64,000 bases of DNA from Tsukamurella conjunctivitidis. Its GTDB lineage: Bacteria; Actinomycetota; Actinomycetes; Mycobacteriales; Mycobacteriaceae. A program made the translations under genes and the position numbers. Of the stretch, positions 54,629 to 63,197 are shown one piece after another. The notes beneath the pieces were generated by a model, which saw only the letters and a list, made by a program, of their open reading frames with translations, was not told the origin of the DNA and made no database searches. The stretch covers positions 62,001 to 126,000 of the forward strand of contig NZ_VIGX01000007.1 in NCBI RefSeq assembly GCF_007858475.1. The letters run 5' to 3'. How positions within the stretch are numbered: position 1 is the first letter of the stretch; every line of letters begins with the position of its first letter.

Positions 54629-55652
54629 GGGCCAGCCCCGCGATCGAGTCGAGCAGGTCGTCGAAGAAGGCGGCCTGGTCGGTGGCGACGGCGATCCGCG
54701 CCGTGTCCGGCCGGTTCCACGCGCCGTGCACGTCGGCGATCGTCGTGCCGCGGGTGAGGGAGCCGGTGAGCTCCACGTCCACGGGGTGAGCCCGGGTCTC
54801 CACGATGCTCGGATCCAGCGCGACGGCCGCGGCGAACGGATCGTGCATGTGCGCGATGAAGCCCAGATCGTGATCGCGGTGGAACTCGAAGTAGAACCGG
54901 ACCGCGTCCGAGGCCGCCCGGACCACGGGATCGCTCGCGGCCGACCGCGTCCCGTCGGGGTCCTCGGGGTCGAGCACCTCCGCCGGGCTCGACCCGGCGG
55001 CGTCGGCGAGCCGGACGATGTGGTCGGGCGTGAGTTCGATGGTCTCGGTGAGGTCCAGCGGGCACAGGATCGGCAGGGGGGTGCCGGTCCCGTCGAGTTC
55101 GCCGTAGGCGCGGAGCACCTCCCACAGCGACTCCGGATCCACGGCGACGTTCCACTCGGACGTCGGCGTCGTGTTGCCGGGGTGCCAGAAGACACCGCCC
55201 ATGATGACCAGCCGCCGCAGCCGGGCCAGGATGCCGGGGTCGTCGCGCAGGGCCAGCGCGAGATTGGTGCACGGTCCCGTCACCAGCGCGACCACCTCGC
55301 CCGGATGCGCCCGCGTCAGGTCCGACCAGGCCTGCGCTCCGGGGATCTCCGACGGTCCGCGAGCCGGCGTCGGGAGCTCGGCGTAGCCGACGCCGAACGG
55401 CCCGTGCGTCTCCTCGGTCGTCATCAGCGGCGTGGACAGCGGCGCGTCCGAACCGGGGAAGACCTCGATGTCGTTGCGGCCCAGCAGCTCCAGCCAGCCG
55501 AGATTGTTCTCCACGACCTGCGGCGCGGGCACGTTGCCGGCCGTCGAGACGATGCCGAGCAGGTTTACCTCGGGCTTGCTGAGCAGGTACAGCAGGGCCA
55601 GGGAGTCGTCGACGCCCGTGTCGCAGTCGAACAGGACCTTCGTTTCCGCCAC
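54615..55652 (-). CDS. Inosine/uridine-preferring nucleoside hydrolase
   Basis: 345 residues. The calcium-binding DTGVDD near the N-terminus and the catalytic His region MHDPFAAAVALDP are diagnostic. It splits N-glycosidic bonds of nucleosides for purine or pyrimidine salvage in the cytoplasm. The ATG at 55652 starts with MAETKVLFDCD. It is the upstream gene of the pair with the DinB protein; a detoxification or salvage partnership is possible but unproven. Confidence 0.9.
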   Translation of the reverse strand: MAETKVLFDCDTGVDDSLALLYLLSKPEVNLLGIVSTAGNVPAPQVVENNLGWLELLGRNDIEVFPGSDAPLSTPLMTTEETHGPFGVGYAELPTPARGPSEIPGAQAWSDLTRAHPGEVVALVTGPCTNLALALRDDPGILARLRRLVIMGGVFWHPGNTTPTSEWNVAVDPESLWEVLRAYGELDGTGTPLPILCPLDLTETIELTPDHIVRLADAAGSSPAEVLDPEDPDGTRSAASDPVVRAASDAVRFYFEFHRDHDLGFIAHMHDPFAAAVALDPSIVETRAHPVDVELTGSLTRGTTIADVHGAWNRPDTARIAVATDQAAFFDDLLDSIAGLARGRG

Positions 55653-55717
55653 GGACTAGACCCTAGCGCCCGCCACCGACGTCTCCGCCGAGTCGTCCGG
55701 GCCGGGTCGGTCCGTAT

Positions 55718-57184
55718 TCACCAGGGCGAGGGCTTGTAGTCCTTGAGGAAGCAGCCGTAGAGGTCGACGCCGGCCTCGCCCTGCACGATCGGGTCGTAGA
55801 CGCGGGCGGCACCGTCGACCAGGTCGAGCGGCGCGCGGAAGCCCTCCTCGGCCAGCCGCATCTTGGTGTGGTGCGGACGCTCGTCGGTGATCCAGCCGGT
55901 GTCGACGGCGGTCATGAGGATGCCGTCCTGCTCCAGCATCTCCAGGCTCGAGGTGCGCGTGAGCATGTTGAGCGCCGCCTTCGCCATGTTGGTGTGCGGG
56001 TGACCCGGGCCCTTGTAGCCACGGCCGAACTGGCCCTCCATGGCGGAGACGTTCACGACGTACTTGCGGCGCGCGGGCGAGGCGGCCAGCGCGGGCCGCA
56101 GCTTCGAGATCAGGATGAACGGCGCCACGGAGTTGCACAACTGCACCTCGAGCAGCTCGAGGGGCTCCACCTCGTCCACGGTCTGGACCCAGGAGTTGGT
56201 GTGGACCAGGTCGGGGAGCAGGCCGCCCGCGTCGATTGCGGTGCCGTCCTCGATCCGCGCGGCCGACGAGGAGCCGCCGCGTAGCGCGAGCGCCGTGAGC
56301 GCGGCGGGGTCGAGGGCCGCGAGGTCGCCCGAGACCCCGCCGGTGTGACCGTCGAGCGCCTCGGTCAGCGCTGCGGGGTGCGCCGAGCTCGCCCGGCCGA
56401 AGCGGATGATGCGGCCCGCGAGCTCGGGCGGGACGTCGCCCGCCTCGGCGTCGACGAGGGCCGAGTAGGCACCGGGGGAGCGACGCACCGTCTGCGCGGC
56501 GTTGTTGATGATGATGTCGAGCGGCCCCCGGGCCGCGACCGCGTCGGCCATCGCGCTCACCTGCGACGGATCGCGCAGGTCGATGCCCACGATGTGCAGG
56601 CGGTCGAGCCACTCGGCGCTGTCGGCCAGCGCGGCGAAGCGGCGCGCGGCGTCGGTGGGGAACCGGGTCGTGATCGTGAGATCGGCGCCGTCGCGCAGCA
56701 GCCGCAGGGCGATGTACATGCCGATCTTGGCGCGGCCGCCGGTGAGGAGTGCGCGGCGCCCGGAGAGGTCGGTGGTCGCATCCCGCTTGGAGTGGCTGAA
56801 CGCGGCGCACTCCGGGCACAGCTGGTGGTAGAAGGCGTCGATCCGGGTGTACGGCTGCTTGCAGATGTAGCAGCTCTGCGGGCGCAGCAGCTCGCCCGCG
56901 CTGTCGCCGGCGGTGGGCGTGGACAGCAGGATCCCCGCGGTCTCGTCGTCGATCCGCTCGGCGTTGCCGGTGGCGGTGCGCTCGAGGACGTCGCGGTCGG
57001 CCGCCTTCACCTTGGCGCGGGCCGACTTGCGGCGCTCACGCTTGAGCAGCTTGAACATGTGGCCCACCGCCCGCTGCACCTCCACGGACTGCGGGTCGCC
57101 GTCGTCGAGGTGGGCGGCGGACTCGAGCACGCGGTGGAACGCGGCGAGATCCTCCGCGGAGATGGGGCCTTTCGTGTCGGACAT
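55718..57184 (-). CDS. Zinc-ribbon-SDR fusion, catalytic Tyr replaced
   Basis: 488 residues. A helical N-terminus (1-100) precedes a four-Cys zinc ribbon at 105-126 (CYIC and CPEC), then a short-chain dehydrogenase domain beginning LTGGRAKIGMYIA (147-159), with NNAA at 227 and Ser380. The YxxxK pair reads TNMAK: Thr398 sits at the Tyr place and Lys402 is kept; Tyr390 is close and could take its role. An insertion of about 100 residues lies between the cofactor and catalytic parts. Start at 57184 (MSDTKG) is preferred to six residues more. Substrate unknown. Confidence 0.8.
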   Translation of the reverse strand: MSDTKGPISAEDLAAFHRVLESAAHLDDGDPQSVEVQRAVGHMFKLLKRERRKSARAKVKAADRDVLERTATGNAERIDDETAGILLSTPTAGDSAGELLRPQSCYICKQPYTRIDAFYHQLCPECAAFSHSKRDATTDLSGRRALLTGGRAKIGMYIALRLLRDGADLTITTRFPTDAARRFAALADSAEWLDRLHIVGIDLRDPSQVSAMADAVAARGPLDIIINNAAQTVRRSPGAYSALVDAEAGDVPPELAGRIIRFGRASSAHPAALTEALDGHTGGVSGDLAALDPAALTALALRGGSSSAARIEDGTAIDAGGLLPDLVHTNSWVQTVDEVEPLELLEVQLCNSVAPFILISKLRPALAASPARRKYVVNVSAMEGQFGRGYKGPGHPHTNMAKAALNMLTRTSSLEMLEQDGILMTAVDTGWITDERPHHTKMRLAEEGFRAPLDLVDGAARVYDPIVQGEAGVDLYGCFLKDYKPSPW

Positions 57185-57198
57185 GCGGACATCATCCC

Positions 57199-57921
57199 TC
57201 ATGACGGGAGGGGCACCGTCGCGTCGTCGGCCGTGAGGTCGAGCGTCACGGCCCGATTCTCCCAGCGCACGTCCGCGATGGTGAGGGCGTCGAGCGCGGA
57301 GGGGACGACCTTCGGACGCAGGTCCCTGACCCAGGAGTCGATCGCCCAGGCGACGGGAATCGGGACCGGGACCACGCTGATCGGCATCGAGAGATCAGTG
57401 GCACGGAAGGTCAACCGCCCGCCGTCGACGCCGACCGCGACGACGACCCGGACGTCCACGCCGATACCGAAGGCGACGGGCAGTCCCACCGTCATCACCA
57501 GCGACTTCCGCTTCGGCTGGAGTGCGACGGAACGGATGGTGATGCCGCCCGGTGCGCCGTCCGCCTGGGCGGCGTCGACGACGTGGCGGATCCAGGAGAG
57601 CCGGAGCGTCGCGGTGGCGTCGAGGGCCGCCAACCGCAGACCGTCGGGCACGGGAGCGATACCGCGGGCGTGGCCGTCGAGCAGGATCGCGTGCGGCCCC
57701 GCGTCGACGGTGCGCGTGTCGAGGGTCACTGCCGCGAGACGTCGTTGCGCAAGCTGGAGCAGGACCGGCCGACGACGATCGAGCGTCACCACCGGGGAGG
57801 CGCCGAGGACGCCCGAGGACAGGACGACGAGACGCCTGCGCAGTGCCGTTCGCGCGAGGATCTCGGTGGCGACCAGTCCGATGGTCGCGACGACCGTCGC
57901 CCCGATGATCCACATCGTCAC
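57199..57921 (-). CDS. LmeA/DUF2993-like membrane-anchored protein
   Basis: 240 residues. One N-terminal membrane anchor (MWIIGATVVATIGLVATEIL) is followed by a beta-rich domain like DUF2993/LmeA, phospholipid-binding proteins of the mycobacterial envelope that act in lipomannan elongation. The GTG at 57921 follows GGGAGCGGGGG and CATAAT (minus strand) lies upstream; the start is uncertain because ATG codons at 57948 and 57915 are in frame. It lies 14 bp upstream of the zinc-ribbon SDR start on the same strand. Confidence 0.65.
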   Translation of the reverse strand: MTMWIIGATVVATIGLVATEILARTALRRRLVVLSSGVLGASPVVTLDRRRPVLLQLAQRRLAAVTLDTRTVDAGPHAILLDGHARGIAPVPDGLRLAALDATATLRLSWIRHVVDAAQADGAPGGITIRSVALQPKRKSLVMTVGLPVAFGIGVDVRVVVAVGVDGGRLTFRATDLSMPISVVPVPIPVAWAIDSWVRDLRPKVVPSALDALTIADVRWENRAVTLDLTADDATVPLPS

Positions 57922-58000
57922 CCACCCCCGCTCCCGGCCGCGGTCCATTATGCGACGGCTTCGCCTGCCCGTCTCCGGGTGCTCGTGATCTACTCGACGG

Positions 58001-58525
58001 GTGGCCACGATCCAGATCTGCGTGATGGGAGTCTCCGGCTCGGGGAAGTCGACGGTGGGCGCCGAACTGGCCGCCCGCCTGGGCCGGAGCTTCGCCGACG
58101 GCGACGACTTCCACAGCGAGGCCAATCGCGCCAAGATGAGCGCCGGCCATCCGCTGACGGACGAGGACCGGTGGCCCTGGCTCGCGACCATCGGCGCCTA
58201 CCTGCGCGACGAGATGATCGCGGGACGGCCCACCGTCGTGGCGTGCTCCGCGCTCAAGCGGGTGTATCGGGACCGGATCCGCGCGGCGGGCGCCAGCGTC
58301 TACTTCGTCTTCCTCACCGGCAACGAGGAGCTGCTGCAGGAGCGCATGAGCAGCCGCGCCGGCCACTTCATGAAGGCGGGCATGCTCGCCTCGCAGCTGG
58401 AGATCCTCGAGCCCCTGGATCCCGACGAGTTCGGGGTCACCGTCAACGTCTCCGGAGACATCCCCGACATCGTGCACGAGGCGCTCGCCGACTTCGCGGC
58501 GACGGAGGTGCCGGGTATCGCCTGA
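58001..58525 (+). CDS. gntK: Gluconokinase
   Basis: 174 residues. The P-loop GVSGSGKST, the DGDDFHSEANRAKM block and the ACSALKRVYRD region are those of thermoresistant gluconokinase. It phosphorylates gluconate to 6-phosphogluconate, feeding the pentose phosphate pathway. The start is GTG. It converges with the OYE gene, 3 bp apart. No gluconate permease lies nearby. Confidence 0.92.
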   Translation: MATIQICVMGVSGSGKSTVGAELAARLGRSFADGDDFHSEANRAKMSAGHPLTDEDRWPWLATIGAYLRDEMIAGRPTVVACSALKRVYRDRIRAAGASVYFVFLTGNEELLQERMSSRAGHFMKAGMLASQLEILEPLDPDEFGVTVNVSGDIPDIVHEALADFAATEVPGIA

Positions 58526-58528
58526 GGT

Positions 58529-59695
58529 TTATCCCGCCTCGGCGACGGGGCAACGGGTGCGGGTGTAGATCGTCGGCATGCAGAGGTTGCAGTGCGTGCA
58601 GCGGTCCGGTTCGTCGGGCCGCTCCTGCATGCGCCGGACGAGGTCGGGCGTGCGGAGCAGGCCGCGGCCCATCGCGGCGAATTCGAAGCCCTCGGCCATC
58701 GCCCGCTCGACCGCCGCCCGCTCGGCGATCCCGCCGAGCAGCACGAGCGGCATCGTCAGCGCGGCACGGAAACGCCGCGCGAGGGCGAGCAGGTAGGTGG
58801 GGCGGTACGGGTACTCGCGCAGGAAGACGGGGCCGGCCGCCCGGAGCCCGGCTCGCAGCGCCGGGCTCGGGAACGCGGCGGCGAATTCGCGGCGCGGCGG
58901 CGTCCCGTGGAACAGGTACATCGGGTTGAGCAGGGAGCTCCCGGCGGTGAGCTCGAGCGCATCGAGCGTGCCGTCGGCCTCGAGCCATCGTGCGGTGCGC
59001 AGCGCGTCGTCAGGGCGCAGGCCGCCGGGCACGCCGTCGGTCATGTTGAGTTTGGCGGTGATGGCGAGCCTGCCGCCGACCGCGCCGCGCACCGCCTCGG
59101 CGACTTCGCGGGCGAGCCGGGCACGGCCGGCGAGATCGCCGCCGTAGCCGTCGCGGCGGCGGTTCAGGAGCGGGCTGAGGAACGCGCTGATCAGGTAGTT
59201 GTGGCCGAAGTGCAGCTCGACGGCGTCGAAGCCGGCCTCTTCCGCGAGCAGCGCGGCGTCGGCGTGCGCCCGGACTACCGCGCCGATGTGGGTGGTGTCC
59301 GGTCGCAGGGTCGGGCGCAGAGCCAGCGGGCTGATCATCCGGCTGGGGGTCACGGGTCGGCGGTGCTGGGCGCCGTCGGCGACGGGCCCGGCGTGCCCGA
59401 GCTGCGCCGACACCGCGGCGCCCTCGGCGTGCACCGCGTTCGTGAGCCTGCGCAGGCCCGGGACCGCCTCGGGCCGCATCCAGAGCTGTCGACGCTCTGT
59501 GCGCCCCTCCGGCGCCACCGCGCAGTAGGCGACCGTCGTCATGCCGACGCCGCCGCGCGCGAACCCGGTGTGGAAGTCGATGAGGTCGTCGGTCACGAGC
59601 GCGTCCGGCGTCCGGCCCTCGAAGGTCGCCGCTTTGATGAGCCGGTTACGCAGGCCGACGGGGCCGAGCCGGGCCGGGGAGAAGGCGTCGTCCAT
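58529..59695 (-). CDS. Old Yellow Enzyme-type FMN oxidoreductase, short, with four-Cys tail
   Basis: 388 residues. The FMN barrel is complete: RNRLIKAATFEG, the active-site stretch GFDAVELHFGHNYLI, RRDGYGGDL and AAMGRGLL. The end is RCTHCNLC...RC (Cys366, 369, 372, 382), like the [4Fe-4S] ligands of 2,4-dienoyl-CoA reductase, but the FAD/NAD half of that enzyme is missing. It may reduce an enone or dienone, possibly a steroid or enoyl compound. TCTAAT ends 6 nt before the ATG; a KstR-like palindrome overlaps it. Confidence 0.85.
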   Translation of the reverse strand: MDDAFSPARLGPVGLRNRLIKAATFEGRTPDALVTDDLIDFHTGFARGGVGMTTVAYCAVAPEGRTERRQLWMRPEAVPGLRRLTNAVHAEGAAVSAQLGHAGPVADGAQHRRPVTPSRMISPLALRPTLRPDTTHIGAVVRAHADAALLAEEAGFDAVELHFGHNYLISAFLSPLLNRRRDGYGGDLAGRARLAREVAEAVRGAVGGRLAITAKLNMTDGVPGGLRPDDALRTARWLEADGTLDALELTAGSSLLNPMYLFHGTPPRREFAAAFPSPALRAGLRAAGPVFLREYPYRPTYLLALARRFRAALTMPLVLLGGIAERAAVERAMAEGFEFAAMGRGLLRTPDLVRRMQERPDEPDRCTHCNLCMPTIYTRTRCPVAEAG

Positions 59696-59703
59696 CCCCG
59701 GAT

Positions 59704-59717
59704 TAGAACATGTTCTG
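59704..59717. promoter_or_regulatory. KstR-like operator over the OYE promoter
   Basis: TAGAACATGTTCTG fits TnnAACnnGTTnnA with one mismatch and contains the perfect palindrome AGAACATGTTCT. It overlaps the -10-like TCTAAT of the OYE gene (minus strand), so binding would block that start. Confidence 0.5.
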
Positions 59718-59718
59718 G

Positions 59719-60882
59719 TCAGTTGCGGGTCGCGATCGCGGCGGTCAGGCCACCGAGGGCGAGGACGGCGGCGCCGCCGAGCGCGACCGTCGTCAGACCG
59801 CCGCCGAGGAGTGCGTCGAGCGGCGCCCCGAGGCTCGCGCCGCCGAAGATCGTGACGGTGTAGAGCGAGGCGGCCGCACCGACCGCGGGCGCGCCGAGCC
59901 GGGTCACCTCCGCCACCACCGACGGCGCGGCGAGCGCGACCGACCCGACCAGGAGGAACAGGCCCGTGCCCACTGCGAGCGTCGCACCGCTGGAGCACAG
60001 CAGCGCTCCGGTGACCGCGAGGGCGACCGCGCCCAGGATGCGGGCCTGGGCCGGTACGCCGCTCAGGCGCAGCGTGAGTACCCTGGCGACGATCACCGCG
60101 GGCAGCGAGCTGGCGCGCAGGATCAGCAGGGTCGTCGCAGACCAGCGACCGTCGGCGCCGAGGGCGGTGTACAGCGCCACGAGCACGCTGAGGAAGGTCA
60201 GGCCGGTGCAGTAGAGCAGGACGAGTCGCGGGCGGGCGAGCAGTCCCGGGATCGCGCGGTGCACGGCGGTGAGCGAGGGGCGCTCTCCGGCCGGTGCGGC
60301 GTCGCCGGGAAGCAGCGTCCGGACCGCGACGGCCGCGAGCGCCGCGGCAGCGGCGAAGGCGAGGAAGACGCCCGTGATCCCCGCCGCCGGGGCGATCAGT
60401 TGCGCGGCCACCTGGCTCACCACGGCGGAGGCCAGACCCGCGCCGATCGCCGCGGTGTTCAACGGGACGCGCGCCGACATCGGTGCGGTGCGGGCGATGT
60501 ACGCGAGGGTCGCGGGGGTGAACGCCGCCGCGGCGAGGCCCTGCGCCGCGCGGCCCAGGAGGAACCAGGAGGCGGACGGTGCGAACGCGGTGCACATGGT
60601 GACGACGGCCGTGGCGGCTGCGCTCGCGATCATGAGCCTCCGGGCGCCGACCGCATCGGCGAGCGGTCCGAGCCCCAGGATGCCGACCGCGTAGACCACG
60701 GCGAACAGAGTGCTCGCCAGGGCGGCGGTGGCGCCGCCGGCCCCGGGGAGTGCCCCGATCTCGGCGCTCAGAGGCAGCACGACGTACAGCTGGCCCACCA
60801 TGGGCAGCGCGCCGACGGCGGCGATCGAGCCGGTGCGGACGAGGGCGGGACGAGCGAGTTCGGGCGGCGTTGTCGTCGTCAT
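59719..60882 (-). CDS. MFS transporter
   Basis: 387 residues, about 12 hydrophobic helices. The loop 2-3 motif reads GPLADAVGARRLM, and the LGRAAQGLAAAAFTPATLAYI stretch is like the YnfM/AraJ type of sugar or drug efflux carriers. Divergent from a TetR gene with two operators between them, so it is the likely target of that repressor. TAGTTT ends 6 nt before the ATG. The substrate is likely a toxic small molecule. Confidence 0.88.
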   Translation of the reverse strand: MTTTTPPELARPALVRTGSIAAVGALPMVGQLYVVLPLSAEIGALPGAGGATAALASTLFAVVYAVGILGLGPLADAVGARRLMIASAAATAVVTMCTAFAPSASWFLLGRAAQGLAAAAFTPATLAYIARTAPMSARVPLNTAAIGAGLASAVVSQVAAQLIAPAAGITGVFLAFAAAAALAAVAVRTLLPGDAAPAGERPSLTAVHRAIPGLLARPRLVLLYCTGLTFLSVLVALYTALGADGRWSATTLLILRASSLPAVIVARVLTLRLSGVPAQARILGAVALAVTGALLCSSGATLAVGTGLFLLVGSVALAAPSVVAEVTRLGAPAVGAAASLYTVTIFGGASLGAPLDALLGGGLTTVALGGAAVLALGGLTAAIATRN

Positions 60883-60888
60883 GCGCCG

Positions 60889-60894
60889 AAACTA
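60889..60894 (-). promoter_or_regulatory. Leaderless-type -10 box for the MFS gene
   Basis: TAGTTT on the minus strand ends 6 nt before the MFS ATG; a TetR palindrome begins 2 bp further upstream. Confidence 0.45.
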
Positions 60895-60895
60895 G

Positions 60896-60929
60896 CAACC
60901 GTACGGTTGGCCCGTCAACCGTACGGTTG
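60896..60929. promoter_or_regulatory. Two identical palindromic TetR operators
   Basis: CAACCGTACGGTTG occurs at 60896-60909 and again at 60916-60929, exactly 20 bp apart (about two helix turns). It lies between the -10 box of the MFS gene and that of the TetR gene (TAGTCT, 60934-60939, 6 nt before GTG 60946), so it can silence both. Confidence 0.75.
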
Positions 60930-60945
60930 GCGGTAGTCTGTCGGC

Positions 60946-61560
60946 GTGACCGACGCCGCCGGATACGAATCCACGCCCACCAGCGAGGCGCTCATCGCCG
61001 CCGCGCGCACCGAGTTCACCCGCCGCGGTTTCGACGGCGCCCGCGTCGCCCGGATCGCGGCGGAGGCCGGCGTGAACAAGGAGCGGATCTACGGCTACTT
61101 CGGCAGCAAGGAGGGGCTGTTCGAGGTGGTGATGGCGAAGGCGCTCACCGAACACGTCGAGCACAGCCCGTTCCTCGAGGGACAGACGCTCACCGATCAC
61201 GTCATGGCCGCCTACGACCACCACCGCCGCGATCCCGAGCTGGTCCGGCTGCTGATGTGGGAGTCCCTGCACTACGACGCCGACGCGGGGGAGACCCCGC
61301 CCTTCAGCGAAGGCCGGCGGGAGTTCTACCGGCGCAAGGTCGAGCGGCTGCGGGCCGTCACGGGCGGAACGGACGATCTGCGGGCCGCGGTCGCGCTGTA
61401 CGCCGCGATCGGACTGCAGGCCGCGCCGTTCATGATCCCCCAGCTCGGCGCGGTGATCCTGGGCAGGCCGATCTCGGACGACGAGGTCCAGCAGCTCCTC
61501 CGGCCCCTGATCGAGCAGACCGTCCGGTGCATCGAGGAGCGATTGACCGAGCAGGGGTGA
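60946..61560 (+). CDS. TetR-family repressor of the adjacent MFS gene
   Basis: 204 residues. The N-terminal HTH includes ALIAAARTEFTRRGFDGARV and IAAEAGVNKERIYGYFGSKE. It has a leaderless GTG start. Two exact copies of a 14 bp palindrome lie between it and the MFS gene, the classic layout of an efflux repressor that also represses itself. The inducer is unknown. Its stop is 3 bp from the end of the convergent DUF4185 gene. Confidence 0.92.
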   Translation: MTDAAGYESTPTSEALIAAARTEFTRRGFDGARVARIAAEAGVNKERIYGYFGSKEGLFEVVMAKALTEHVEHSPFLEGQTLTDHVMAAYDHHRRDPELVRLLMWESLHYDADAGETPPFSEGRREFYRRKVERLRAVTGGTDDLRAAVALYAAIGLQAAPFMIPQLGAVILGRPISDDEVQQLLRPLIEQTVRCIEERLTEQG

Positions 61561-61563
61561 CTG

Positions 61564-62553
61564 TCAGGGGCGCCGCAGCGCGCCGGTGAACATCATCGAC
61601 TTGTACGGGTGCCCGACCGCGGTGTTCCACTGCGAGACGACGAGCCGCGCCGCGTCCAGCGTCGAACCCGGCACGAGGTATCCGCCGTAGAGCTGCGCCA
61701 CCCGGCCGGCGGCGTGGTCCTCGTCCTGCCACGACGAGCCCTGCAGCAGCGTCACGGGATCGGACCAGCGGCCGTCGATGCGGTCGGCGAAGCGCGCCGC
61801 GATCCGGTAGCCGGCGGCGTCGAAGTACGTGAGCACCCACGTGTCCTCGACGAGCGAGAGCGACAGCTCGCCGTAACCCTGACCGAGCGCCAGGTCCGTG
61901 GGCGGGTTGCCCCACGCCCAGCCCGTGTCCTGCCGCCATCCCCAGGACTCCCACTCGACGTTGACGCCCTTGCGGAGCGTCCCGAGGGTCTCGGTCCGCA
62001 TGCGGTGCAGCCGCAGCCCCTTGTCGCGCGTGAGCCCGCCCGTGGAGACGTTGTAGGTGTAGCCGTCGGGTGCGGGGCACAGCGCCCACATGCACCATGC
62101 GCCGTCGGCGTGGCCGGCGTTGTACTGCGCGACCTCGCGCCAGGTGGCGGCACCGTCGTCGCTGCGCCACAGACCGGTCTGCACGACGGTGTCGAGGCTC
62201 TGCATCGTCATCGTGTGCAGGTACAGCGACCCGTCGACCTCGATGCACGTGGTGGGCAGGATCGTCGTGAACAGGCCGGTGTCGTGCGAGTAGTCCAGCA
62301 GCTGGCGTGCGCGGGCCGGGTCCGGTCCGGCGGGACGGCTCATGACGCCGTTGCGGTCCCCGAAGAGGCCGACGGGAGAGCGCCATTCGCCGGCCCCGAT
62401 GCTGAGGCCCTCGAAGGTGTCGCCGAAGACGTAGAGCACCTCGTCCCCGACCCGGCAGGCGATGCCGAGGTCGGTACCACCGACCCCGAATCGGGTCACC
62501 GGCATGATGTCACGGAGCTTGCGGAGGCGGGTGGGCTCGATCGACTGCGGCAC
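61564..62553 (-). CDS. DUF4185 family protein
   Basis: 329 residues. The blocks FGVGGTDLGIACRVG, YVFGDTFEG and PTTCIEVDGSLYLHTMTM near the front, with TWVLTYFDAAG and SKSMMF-like end, indicate DUF4185, a beta-propeller-like family related to sialidase and arabinofuranosidase folds. Some members cut cell-wall arabinan. No signal peptide is seen with GTG at 62553 as start; an upstream extension cannot be excluded. Convergent with tetR. Confidence 0.72.
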   Translation of the reverse strand: MPQSIEPTRLRKLRDIMPVTRFGVGGTDLGIACRVGDEVLYVFGDTFEGLSIGAGEWRSPVGLFGDRNGVMSRPAGPDPARARQLLDYSHDTGLFTTILPTTCIEVDGSLYLHTMTMQSLDTVVQTGLWRSDDGAATWREVAQYNAGHADGAWCMWALCPAPDGYTYNVSTGGLTRDKGLRLHRMRTETLGTLRKGVNVEWESWGWRQDTGWAWGNPPTDLALGQGYGELSLSLVEDTWVLTYFDAAGYRIAARFADRIDGRWSDPVTLLQGSSWQDEDHAAGRVAQLYGGYLVPGSTLDAARLVVSQWNTAVGHPYKSMMFTGALRRP

Positions 62554-62689
62554 GTCCGCCAGCCTGCCAGACGGTGCGCCGTCCCGCTCCGCTCCGCGGC
62601 ACGGGGACAGCTTCACGGGAACTGTTCCGAATGTCTCGAACGCCCTCGAATCCGTCGCACACGGCGGGGAACGGGAGCACCATGAACGG

Positions 62690-62935
62690 ATGGACACGTA
62701 CACCGGCCGAGAACTGTACGAGGCCTTCCACGCCGACTACGACGCCATCACCGAGCGCGACGCCACGATCTTCGACGCCGAGGGCCGCTTGCTCGCTCGG
62801 GGCCGGCTGTCGGCGTTGCGGCTGGACGAGACCGGCGGGACGGAGAAGCTGGAGTACAGCTTCTCCTCGCTGCACGGCGACGTCGCCTGGGATCCGACGC
62901 ACCGGATCGAACTGGCGCCGCAACCGGTGCGCTGA
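62690..62935 (+). CDS. Small hypothetical protein
   Basis: 81 residues, acidic, with no known domain that I recognise. It starts MDTYTGRELYEAF and has a short beta-rich second half (KLEYSFSSLHGD). GGGAGC 13-18 nt before the ATG is a weak ribosome site. It is followed by a strong terminator hairpin shared with the tRNA on the other strand. The longer open frame to 62462 is not supported. Confidence 0.55.
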   Translation: MDTYTGRELYEAFHADYDAITERDATIFDAEGRLLARGRLSALRLDETGGTEKLEYSFSSLHGDVAWDPTHRIELAPQPVR

Positions 62936-62975
62936 ATCTCCACGACGGAAACCGTCGGAACCCGTGAAAAAGACG

Positions 62976-63002
62976 AAAACCCCGGCCGGAGCCGGGGTTT
63001 TT
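62976..63002. terminator. Bidirectional rho-independent terminator
   Basis: CCCCGGC and GCCGGGG flank a CGGA loop, with AAAA before and TTTTT after, so it works in both directions: for the small gene on the plus strand and for tRNA-Leu on the minus strand. Confidence 0.85.
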
Positions 63003-63008
63003 GTTCTG

Positions 63009-63094
63009 TGCGCGGAGGGGGACTTGAACCCCCACGTCCGTTAATAGGACACTAGCACCTCAAGCTAGCGCGTCTGCCATTCCGCCACCCGCGC
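63009..63094 (-). tRNA. tRNA-Leu (GAG)
   Basis: 86 nt. The anticodon stem CTAGC/GCTAG encloses the loop TTGAGGT, giving anticodon GAG, which reads CUC and CUU. A long variable arm (class II), the T-loop GTTCAAGTC and the acceptor stem GCGCGGG with a G-U pair fit tRNA-Leu. The CCA end is not encoded. The terminator follows it by 6 nt. Confidence 0.9.
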
Positions 63095-63197
63095 TGGGAA
63101 GCTCGTTCACAGTAATCCACGCGCGCCCGGGAAACCAAATCGGCACGTCGGGACCCTCGTAGGCGCGATGATGCGGTCGGGCGTCCGTGGTACTCAT

